A stretch of 12,452 bases of DNA from Puniceicoccales bacterium (GTDB taxonomy: Bacteria > Verrucomicrobiota > Verrucomicrobiia > Opitutales > JAIRLG01). The stretch lies in assembly GCA_031255915.1 (NCBI GenBank), contig JAIRRP010000028.1, positions 1 through 12,452 of the forward strand, read 5' to 3'. Below the pieces are notes generated by a model. It made no database searches and was not told the origin of the DNA. It saw only the letters and a program-made list of their open reading frames with translations. A program made the translations under genes and the position numbers. Below, piece by piece: positions 6,586-12,452 of this stretch; the stretch's first letter is position 1; the number at the start of each line of letters is the position of its first letter.

Positions 6586-8373
6586 TTACTGAGAGGAATT
6601 ATGGTCGAAAGCTATTTCGCTTTCGATTATTCTCTCATCCGTTGCCGGTGACAGAAGTTCCATGGTGAGGTGCTGTTCTCCTGCAAATTCCACAAAACTA
6701 GGGCCTTCTAGATTAAAATCTCCTTTAAAGAAGCCGTGTAATTGGCGAATGCGCGTGGGGTGGCGCATCTTCCTCAGGGCTTTGGCCTCAATTTGCCGAA
6801 TGCGTTCGCGTGTGACATGAAACATCTTCCCGACTTCTTCTAAGGTGCGACTGTAACCATCTTTGAGGCCGAAACGCAGAATTAACACTTCGCGTTCGCG
6901 CGCGTTGAGAGACTTGAGGGTGTCGTCAATCTTTTCTCTTAAAAGGCTAAATGCCGTCATGTCATAGGGGTTTTCCGCTGTGTTGTCCTCGAGAAAATCA
7001 CCAAAACAAGCGTCATCACCATCTCCAACGGGACTTTGAAGCGAAATGGATTGTTGTGCCATTTTCATGATCACCTGGACGCGTTCCAATGGCATATCCG
7101 CTTCTTCCGTAACCTCTTCCGTTGTGGCCTCACGACCCAGTTCTTGAAATAATTGTTTCTGGATCTGCATGATGCGATTTAGGACTTCGATCATATGGAC
7201 CGGAATGCGAATTGTCCGGGCCTGGTCGGCGATGGCTCGCGTAATGGCCTGGCGGATCCACCATGTCGCATAGGTGGAAAATTTGTAGCCGCGGCGATAT
7301 TCAAACTTCTCTACGGCCTTCATGAGTCCCATATTACCTTCCTGAATGAGATCTAGAAATGTCAGACCGCGGTTCGTGTATTTTTTGGCAATACTGACGA
7401 CGAGGCGAAGATTAGCTTCGACCATTTCTCTCTTGGCAATGTAGGCCTGGTTCATGTATTCTCGGAAACGTTTGACGATTTCGAGGAAACGGAAAGGGTC
7501 GACTTCCAGCTTCATTTCTAATTTATCGATGGCCTTTCGAATGCGTTCCTGGTAGGTGGTATCGATGGTACTACTTTTGGAAGCCATCTTTTCCATATGT
7601 TTCTGTTCTTGGGAAAGCTGCTCGATCTGTCGCAAATCAGGGCGATATTTTTCAAGTAAATCCTCAAATATCTTCATCTTGAAGCAAAAGCGCTTCATGA
7701 CCGTGCGGAGCTGCAGCTGGAATTGCCTTAGACGTGTTCCTATTTTCTTTTTTTTGGCTTCATCATCGCTTATTTTGCGCTGTTCTGCCCAGGCATCTTG
7801 GATGCATTGTAAGAGCATTTTGCTCTCCTCGAGGGATCGGGTGAGGATGCGGTAGTAAACTTCGCGGCTTTCGATTTTTTTATCCAGGACGATGCGGTCG
7901 AAGCGTTCCTCTCGCCGCAAAAGGCGTTCGGCAAGATCGATTTGGAATTCCGTCGTGAGGTGGATGGAAAATAACTCGTCTTGTGCCTGAAGTTCGGCAT
8001 TTTCGATGCGCTTAGAGATGGAGACTTCCTCGCTGCGTGTCAGCAAGGGAACTCGCCCCATCTGTCGTAGGTACATTCGTACCGGATCTTCCGCAATTTC
8101 AGCCGAAGATAGTTCGGAAAAATTCTCTTCGTCGAGGCGTTGATTGTAGGCATCTACTTCATCTCCGTCGAGAATTTCAATCTCCAGATTATTGAGAATA
8201 TTGATAATATTTTCAATTTCATCGGGATTATCGGACTCGGACATCTCCGGCAATTGGTCACTGATATCCGCCAAGGTGAGATAACCTTGTTCTTTTGCCT
8301 GTCGTATGAGCTGACGTATGCGTTCATTGATCTCGGTCATATCTGGGGTCGTACTCGGCAATTTTATATCCAT
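6586..8373 (-). CDS. rpoD: RNA polymerase primary sigma factor (sigma-70)
   Basis: This is the housekeeping sigma factor, directing RNA polymerase to -10/-35 promoters. Domains run in order: region 1.1-like acidic N-terminus (11-70), region 1.2 DPVRMYLRQMGRVPLLTR (96-113), a charged non-conserved region (about 130-310), regions 2.1-2.4 (316-390, with TYATWWIRQAI in 2.3 and IADQARTIRIPVHM at 2.4/3.0), region 3 with the 3.2 finger SLQSPVGDGDD (444-454), and region 4 (about 480-548, helix-turn-helix TLEEVGKMFHVTRERIRQIE). Unusually, about 45 acidic residues follow region 4.2, where E. coli RpoD ends soon after it. The ATG at 8373 is 6 nt after the dnaG stop with no Shine-Dalgarno sequence, so translational coupling is likely. 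Total 595 residues. Confidence 0.97.
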   Translation of the reverse strand: MDIKLPSTTPDMTEINERIRQLIRQAKEQGYLTLADISDQLPEMSESDNPDEIENIINILNNLEIEILDGDEVDAYNQRLDEENFSELSSAEIAEDPVRMYLRQMGRVPLLTRSEEVSISKRIENAELQAQDELFSIHLTTEFQIDLAERLLRREERFDRIVLDKKIESREVYYRILTRSLEESKMLLQCIQDAWAEQRKISDDEAKKKKIGTRLRQFQLQLRTVMKRFCFKMKIFEDLLEKYRPDLRQIEQLSQEQKHMEKMASKSSTIDTTYQERIRKAIDKLEMKLEVDPFRFLEIVKRFREYMNQAYIAKREMVEANLRLVVSIAKKYTNRGLTFLDLIQEGNMGLMKAVEKFEYRRGYKFSTYATWWIRQAITRAIADQARTIRIPVHMIEVLNRIMQIQKQLFQELGREATTEEVTEEADMPLERVQVIMKMAQQSISLQSPVGDGDDACFGDFLEDNTAENPYDMTAFSLLREKIDDTLKSLNAREREVLILRFGLKDGYSRTLEEVGKMFHVTRERIRQIEAKALRKMRHPTRIRQLHGFFKGDFNLEGPSFVEFAGEQHLTMELLSPATDERIIESEIAFDHNSSQ

Positions 8374-8379
8374 AATGCT

Positions 8380-10272
8380 TTATCGCTGCCATTGAGGCGT
8401 ATCTTGTGGCGGTAATTGAGGTGGATTTTTTAATAAATGCCGCAAATGTATTTTTTCCAGGTGAAGTTTTTTAATATCTTCTTCATCGTACGGTATATTT
8501 GCTTCCTTCTTTGAGAAGGAATGACTTTCACGTGTCGTTATCTCTTCTATCGCTTTTTGGATATAGTCTTTGTATAACTTGCGAAGACACATATTAGCTA
8601 TTCCGATCGGGTCTTCAAAAACATCGTTCATCGCAAGTATAGTATACAGACGTTCGCATTCTTGGGTAGTAAAATTTTCATCCAAATGATCCCAGTTTTT
8701 CCATGAGCCTTCACGGAACTTTTCCAGGAGATGCCATAGGAGCTCATGATCTGGGTCTTGAGCTTCTAACCATGTTTTTTCGATGATGTGAGAAAGCGGA
8801 GCTCCAAGGTCTTCATGATGAGCGATGAGGGACAGAAGGTCATAGGTGACAGAATGGACTTTGGGTTTTTGTGAAACTATATCGAAGCGAGGGTTAGGGA
8901 CTTCATGATTTGCTGGTGATGCCATCGGTGTAATAGCTCCAGCTTGGGAACTAAAGCGTTCAAAATCACTGAAAATGGAACGATAATCAATCCCCATGAG
9001 CTGTGATACTTCTTGCAGATAGGTTTCGCGAATGATGGAAGATCCGGTGGATAGGGTATCGAAAATCGTTCGAAGAACTCGTTCTTTTTCATGGATCCCT
9101 GAAGCGGTGCCTTGCGGAAGTAGATGGCGAATGGCAAAAGTCATGGCCGAGCATGCCAAGCTCTCCAGGTCTTTTAGGGAGGTGTATGCTTTATCGCGGA
9201 GGAAACTATCGGGGTCTTGTCCTTCTGGTAGCAGGATAAAGCGAACTTCCATTTCTTCCTTGAGTGCCATCTTGAAGACGCGCATGGCCGCTTTTTGTCC
9301 GGCTTCATCGCTGTCGAGAAAGCACCACAATGAAGGGCTGTAGCGTCTGAGATGATGAAGCTGTGCCTCCGTAATGCCTGTTCCCTGTGGCGCAATGGCC
9401 GTTAGGAGACCGAGGGAATGGCATCGCAGGGTATCGAGTTGCCCTTCGACGAGAAGAAAAGTCTTATGGCCCTGGATGTGTTGCCGAGCTTGATCGAGTC
9501 CAAAGAGAATGTCTCCTTTATTAAAAATGGGCGTCTGGGGCGAATTGATGTATTTAGACTCATGAGCGGGATCTTGTTGTGGCGTAATTCCATCCAGTTG
9601 TCGACCGGAGAATCCGATGGTTCGGCCCTGAATATCGCGAATGGGTATCATCAATCTCCCGCGGAAGCGCGGTAAGGATGCAGTGCCATTACGTGAAGGA
9701 TAGAAGAGTCCGGCGTTTGTGATTTGCTCTCGTGTGAATGACTTTTGAAGCCGGTGAAGAAGCGTTCCAGAGTCATCGGGTGGAGCGAAGCCTATGCTAT
9801 ATTGCTCGGCTAGTTGTAAGGAAAAAACCCGATCTTTTACCCAGTAAGTTCGCACGCGTTCTGCTAAATCGTCCGAGGACTTCCAGCAGTCTACATAGAA
9901 TGTCTCGGCTGCTTTCTGAATATCGAGGAGTGCTTTTGAATTGTTGCTAGAAGTAGGGACAGAGCGACCGCTTTGTTCATAGTGAAGGGGAAGATTGTAG
10001 CGATGAGAAAGCCATTCTGCTGCCTCAGTAAAGCTGAAATTTTCCTTTAATTGCAGGAAATGAAATACATCGCCGGCATGACCAGAACTGAAGCACTTGA
10101 ATATTTTTTTTTCAGGTAGGACGAAAAAAGAGGGAGTCTTTTCGTGATTGAAGGGACTCAATCCGCGCCAACGAGATCCGATGCGTTTCAGCTGTACATA
10201 GACGGAAACCACATCGCAGATATCTACGTTTTGCCGAATATTCTCAATCGACTCTCGAGAGATGATGGACAC
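8380..10272 (-). CDS. dnaG: DNA primase with a degenerate zinc finger
   Basis: DnaG makes RNA primers at the replication fork. The N-terminal CHC2 domain is recognisable (GLSPFNHEKTPSFF, 37-50; FKCFSSGHAGD, 58-68), but the ligands matching E. coli C40, H43, C61 and C64 are S39, N42, C60 and S63, so classical zinc binding is lost; H43 is displaced by one. The polymerase core is intact: KYINSPQTPIFNKG (240-253), the TOPRIM glutamate in VEGQLD (E276) and the DSD acidic pair (D320, D322). The 630-residue length is in range, and the C-terminal ~190 residues, presumably helicase-binding, are poorly conserved. The start is a GTG, the first start after an upstream in-frame TGA, without a ribosome binding site. 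It is followed by rpoD, as in the macromolecular-synthesis operon; rpsU is not present upstream. Confidence 0.96.
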   Translation of the reverse strand: MSIISRESIENIRQNVDICDVVSVYVQLKRIGSRWRGLSPFNHEKTPSFFVLPEKKIFKCFSSGHAGDVFHFLQLKENFSFTEAAEWLSHRYNLPLHYEQSGRSVPTSSNNSKALLDIQKAAETFYVDCWKSSDDLAERVRTYWVKDRVFSLQLAEQYSIGFAPPDDSGTLLHRLQKSFTREQITNAGLFYPSRNGTASLPRFRGRLMIPIRDIQGRTIGFSGRQLDGITPQQDPAHESKYINSPQTPIFNKGDILFGLDQARQHIQGHKTFLLVEGQLDTLRCHSLGLLTAIAPQGTGITEAQLHHLRRYSPSLWCFLDSDEAGQKAAMRVFKMALKEEMEVRFILLPEGQDPDSFLRDKAYTSLKDLESLACSAMTFAIRHLLPQGTASGIHEKERVLRTIFDTLSTGSSIIRETYLQEVSQLMGIDYRSIFSDFERFSSQAGAITPMASPANHEVPNPRFDIVSQKPKVHSVTYDLLSLIAHHEDLGAPLSHIIEKTWLEAQDPDHELLWHLLEKFREGSWKNWDHLDENFTTQECERLYTILAMNDVFEDPIGIANMCLRKLYKDYIQKAIEEITTRESHSFSKKEANIPYDEEDIKKLHLEKIHLRHLLKNPPQLPPQDTPQWQR

Positions 10273-10411
10273 GAAGCGCTGGAGATAAGTGAACCTCGTC
10301 GAAGCGCAATGGTGAAATCAGTCGATGGGTGTGTATCTGCGAGATGAGCGGGCAGAAATTTTTTCAATGTGAAATTTTTTTTCATTTTCTCGTCATTTTG
10401 GTGAATTTGCA

Positions 10412-10560
10412 TTAGAGAGTGCCATCAAAATCAGGGAGCAAAAAGAGAGATAGAGCGGATATGGAATGCAGAAACAAGTCTCCTATGTGTCCTCTTTTCC
10501 ATTTCCATCTTTCTTTCCTCTCTTTTCCCTTTGTCGACCTTTTTTGACAACACCTTCTAG
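10412..10560. mobile_element. MITE-like repeat, copy A
   Basis: This ~149-bp sequence is about 85% identical by eye to 10749-10896 in the same orientation. Its ends, TTAGAGAGTGCCATCAAAA and TTTTGACAACACCTTCTAG, are inverted repeats matching at 13 of 19 positions, and both ends carry TA. Internally AAAAGAGAG (near 10443) can pair with CTCTCTTTT (near 10520), and ATGGAA with TTCCAT, so the unit is a long imperfect palindrome. The 3' half is a pyrimidine tract of about 45 nt. It has no coding capacity. A miniature inverted-repeat element using TA targets (IS630-like) is the best reading; a duplicated structured RNA is the alternative. Confidence 0.6.
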
Positions 10561-10600
10561 CTCTAGGACAACGACAAAACTCCCAAGCTCGGGAGCTCTC

Positions 10601-10708
10601 GGTTTGCCGCCTTTGCGGTAAGGAAAAATGCAAAGCGGGAGCTTTCATTTTTTCTTACCGCAGCCCGCGTAGCGGGCTGGAGCCCGAAGGGCTCAAAGGC
10701 GGCAAACC
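10601..10708 (+). repeat. Cloverleaf palindromic repeat, copy 4
   Basis: This 108-bp copy has P1 arms identical to copies 1 and 2. The P2 base is CGGTAAGG/TCTTACCG (one G-U pair) and the tip GCAAAGCGGGAGCTTTC is unchanged. P3 is AGCCCGC-GTA-GCGGGCT, where the basal G-C pair of copies 1 and 2 has become A-T on both sides. P4 is GAGCCC-GAA-GGGCTC. On the right, CGC and GGAGACGCC follow after a 10-nt variable stretch. The left flank is TCTC. It sits between the two MITE-like repeats. Confidence 0.92.
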
Positions 10709-10748
10709 CGCTCCATCGACCGGAGACGCCCTAGAAACCTTCCGGAAC

Positions 10749-10896
10749 CTAGAGGATGTCATCAAAATCAGGCAACTAAAAGAGAGATGGAGCAGATGTG
10801 GAATGCAAAAACATGTCTCCTATGTGTCTTTTTTTTATTCCATCTTTCTTTCCTCTCTTTTTCCCTTTGTCAACCTTTTTTGACGACACACTCTAG
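10749..10896. mobile_element. MITE-like repeat, copy B
   Basis: This 148-bp partner of the repeat at 10412-10560 is the better preserved copy. Its ends CTAGAGGATGTCATCAAAA and TTTTGACGACACACTCTAG are inverted repeats matching at 16 of 19 positions, with TA just inside each terminal base. The inner pairing AAAAGAGAGATGG with CCATCTTTC...CTCTCTTTT, and GGAAT with ATTCC, extends the palindrome. The central GTCTCCTATGTGTC is identical in both copies. It contains no open reading frame. Its right end lies about 90 nt upstream of the TATAAT before the permease gene. Confidence 0.62.
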
Positions 10897-10962
10897 CCCT
10901 ACAGTCGAAATTAGAAGTCTACATAAGAAATTACCTGAGTAGCACGGGACACATGGAACCTC

Positions 10963-10991
10963 GTGTAAGTCTGTACAGGTCATTGTATAAT
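10963..10991 (+). promoter_or_regulatory. Candidate promoter for the LptF/LptG operon
   Basis: A perfect TATAAT at 10986-10991 lies 17 nt after GTGTAA (10963-10968), which matches only three of six -35 consensus bases. Transcription would start near 10998 and leave a leader of about 120 nt. The -10 is good; the promoter as a whole is a guess. Confidence 0.4.
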
Positions 10992-11009
10992 GGCTAAAAC
11001 TCCACAACC

Positions 11010-11026
11010 CATGAACGTAGTTCATG
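11010..11026 (+). promoter_or_regulatory. Leader hairpin upstream of LptF/LptG gene
   Basis: CATGAAC-GTA-GTTCATG is a perfect 7-bp stem with a 3-nt loop, 90 nt before the start codon and just downstream of the predicted transcription start. No T-run follows, so it is not a terminator. It may affect mRNA stability or be a protein-binding palindrome. Confidence 0.35.
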
Positions 11027-11116
11027 ATTACGTGAGTCTTGAAAACCCAAATCATCACACATAGGTAATGTCTATTTCCGTATTTTCATCGTCGACAAAA
11101 ACTTTCTCATAATGAG

Positions 11117-12241
11117 ATGTTCCGTACCTCCGATCGCTATATCTTTACCGAGTGGTTGCGTTATTTCTCACTGTGCTTATCCCTCTCTTTGGGCATTCTT
11201 CTTTTGGAAGATATGTATAATCATCTCCATACCTTGCTTCAGCAAGGTGTACCTTTTTTGAAAATCGGCTACTATTATTTCTTACTCTGTCCACAGCTCT
11301 CTCATCTCGCCATTCCGGTGGCTTTTTTTTTATCTCTTTTATTGGCATTGGGGCAATTGCGACAGCATAACGAAATTGCAGCCTTTCAAACATCGGGGAT
11401 ATCTTTATTGGGTATCACTCGATCCCTCGCACTCGTTAGCGTCATGCTATCGTCCCTATTGACCTATTTTCAATGTCACCTTATCCCTCATACTCAGCAG
11501 ATATTTCAGGAGTATCAGCGACAATTGGCCCATTCATCGGAGGATCCTCAGCCGAGGAAAGTGCTTTATCACGTCGGATGGAATGATGTTCAACAGCATC
11601 GACTCTGGTATATGAGAGAGCTTGAACCTTCTCAGGGGATTGCCATAGCTGTTAATCTCCATGAAAAAGATGCTGATGGGCATGAGAAAAGACGCATTTC
11701 AGCCGCAAGGGCTTTTTTTAATGCAGAGACGAAACGATGGACTTTTTATCAGGGCCAGATGGTCACATTTGATACCCAAACCTATTACCCCGTATCCAGT
11801 ATCCTATTTGAGTGCTATGACGTGGAGGATTTATGGAGCTCTCCGCAACTTTTCGCTCTCCATCACAAAAAGCCTGAGGAATTGACTTTTAAGGAACTCC
11901 GGACTGTGCTCCGCCATCAACGAGAAGTTCAGGTGGAGGGTATTCTGGCTGAAGGGAGTGCACTGAAATCCCACCGCATCCTTTACTGGAGTTATCTCTT
12001 TTCTCCATGGTCCTGTTGTGTCCTCTTTATGATTGCGCTTCCATGTGCTGCCGTTGGAATTCGGACTGATTCCATGGCAAGTATCGCCAAGGCGGCAGGG
12101 TTTCTTTTCCTCTTTTACCTTCTTTCTCATGGTTGTCGTGCATTGGGTCTTTGCGGATTCTTAACGCCACCATTGGCGGCCGTATGTCCTTATTTATTAT
12201 TGGCCCTTTGTGTCATACCCAGTTATCGTTTACACATTTGA
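11117..12241 (+). CDS. LptF/LptG-family (YjgP/YjgQ) LPS export permease
   Basis: LptF and LptG form the transmembrane part of the LptB2FGC ABC exporter, which lifts LPS from the inner membrane to the Lpt bridge. The 374-residue protein has the family layout: three N-terminal membrane segments (about 16-34, 56-78, 97-119), a soluble periplasmic domain (about 120-290) predicted to be the beta-jellyroll, and three C-terminal segments (about 294-315, 324-345, 347-369). Typical features are DRYIFTEWLRYF at the start, IPVAFFLSLLLALGQLRQHNEIAAFQTSGIS between segments 2 and 3 (given here as positions 66-96), and an R/H-rich stretch before segment 4. LptF and LptG cannot be told apart here. The ATG at 11117 has no Shine-Dalgarno sequence. 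An exported-protein gene follows 79 nt downstream. Confidence 0.9.
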   Translation: MFRTSDRYIFTEWLRYFSLCLSLSLGILLLEDMYNHLHTLLQQGVPFLKIGYYYFLLCPQLSHLAIPVAFFLSLLLALGQLRQHNEIAAFQTSGISLLGITRSLALVSVMLSSLLTYFQCHLIPHTQQIFQEYQRQLAHSSEDPQPRKVLYHVGWNDVQQHRLWYMRELEPSQGIAIAVNLHEKDADGHEKRRISAARAFFNAETKRWTFYQGQMVTFDTQTYYPVSSILFECYDVEDLWSSPQLFALHHKKPEELTFKELRTVLRHQREVQVEGILAEGSALKSHRILYWSYLFSPWSCCVLFMIALPCAAVGIRTDSMASIAKAAGFLFLFYLLSHGCRALGLCGFLTPPLAAVCPYLLLALCVIPSYRLHI

Positions 12242-12320
12242 GTGGTACCTGTACGAGCCATTTGCATGGACAAAGCAGAAGGTTTCGTTAAAACGTAGTG
12301 GGATTGTGCGATTAAGGTTT

Positions 12321-12452
12321 ATGGAGCGATCCTTACTGAGTTCATTGTGCCGCGTACGCTTTCTATTTTTCCTTTATTTAGGAAATGTGCTTTGTGCCGT
12401 ACAGGGAGAATATGTTTTGGCGACTACTGGGAATGCCTTTTGTCGCCCCATC
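12321..12452 (+). CDS. N-terminus of an exported protein, function unknown, cut by window edge
   Basis: Forty-four codons are open to the right edge. The protein starts MERSLLSSLCRVRF, followed by a hydrophobic core (LFFLYLGNVLCAV, about 14-27) and a polar stretch, as in a Sec signal peptide with cleavage possibly near LCA or AVQG. AAGG stands 4 nt before the ATG; an in-frame GTG at 12306 is an alternative start. Position after an LptF/LptG gene suggests a periplasmic or outer-membrane protein, perhaps of the same pathway, but nothing in the 44 residues identifies it. Confidence 0.6.
   Translation, partial: MERSLLSSLCRVRFLFFLYLGNVLCAVQGEYVLATTGNAFCRPI

Larger units (their letters stand above)
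10273..11116. other. 844-nt repeat-rich intergenic region between divergent dnaG and lptF/lptG
   Basis: No credible protein gene is present. From left to right it holds the dnaG leader (10273-10411, with runs of T), MITE-like copy A, a short spacer with CTCCC-AAGCTC-GGGAG near 10579, cloverleaf copy 4, a spacer with the GGAGACGCC tail, MITE-like copy B, and about 220 nt of leader before the permease gene. That leader contains a TATAAT and a 7-bp hairpin. Short frames crossing these repeats are compositionally unlike the neighbouring genes. Confidence 0.7.

Noticed and set aside
10412..10648. Minus-strand frame of 78 codons over MITE-like copy A and part of cloverleaf copy 4
   Set aside because: It reads through two repeats, is very rich in Arg, Lys and Cys in an unstructured way, and its start lies inside the cloverleaf. 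The frame is explained by the repeats.
10990..11064. 24-codon frame starting MAKTPQPMNVV in the leader of the LptF/LptG gene
   Set aside because: Its ATG overlaps the predicted -10 box, so it would not be transcribed from that promoter. No ribosome binding site and no similarity that I recognise; it could not be distinguished from chance.

Overview
The window looks like core chromosome of a Gram-negative bacterium of roughly 47-50% GC by eye. My best guess is Verrucomicrobiota, probably Opitutae-like. This is inference from remembered family features: a DksA-like protein with one zinc cysteine beside lspA, a DnaG whose CHC2 finger is reduced to one cysteine, and an LptF/LptG permease with an N-terminal EDMY motif. 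LspA and LptF/G imply an envelope with lipoproteins and LPS. Most start codons lack a clear Shine-Dalgarno sequence.

Layout. 1-5174 (minus strand, read right to left): a CAU-anticodon tRNA most like tRNA-Ile2, then ileS, a TraR/DksA-type regulator, lspA, and a polar-amino-acid-type ABC ATPase cut by the left edge. The last three sit 2 nt apart. 5531-6286 (plus): an RluA-type pseudouridine synthase. 6586-10272 (minus): dnaG followed 7 nt later by rpoD, the conserved primase/sigma-70 pair. 10273-11116: an 844-nt gene-free stretch crowded with repeats. 11117-12452 (plus): an LptF/LptG permease and the start of an exported protein cut by the right edge.

The genes are housekeeping: Ile-tRNA charging, rRNA or tRNA modification, priming of replication, the main sigma factor, lipoprotein signal processing and LPS export. 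The unusual content lies between them. A repeat of 108-110 bp occurs four times (4752-4861, 5296-5404, 6301-6409, 10601-10708), once in reverse orientation. Each copy can fold into a closed four-way cloverleaf: a basal stem, a long AT-rich arm with an invariant tip, and two GC-rich hairpins. Stem sequences differ between copies with matching changes on both sides, while the tip of the long arm is identical in all. Two copies bracket the tRNA gene as inverted repeats. The fourth lies between two diverged ~150-bp sequences (10412-10560 and 10749-10896). These have ~19-nt imperfect terminal inverted repeats starting at TA and look like a MITE. I do not recognise either repeat family.
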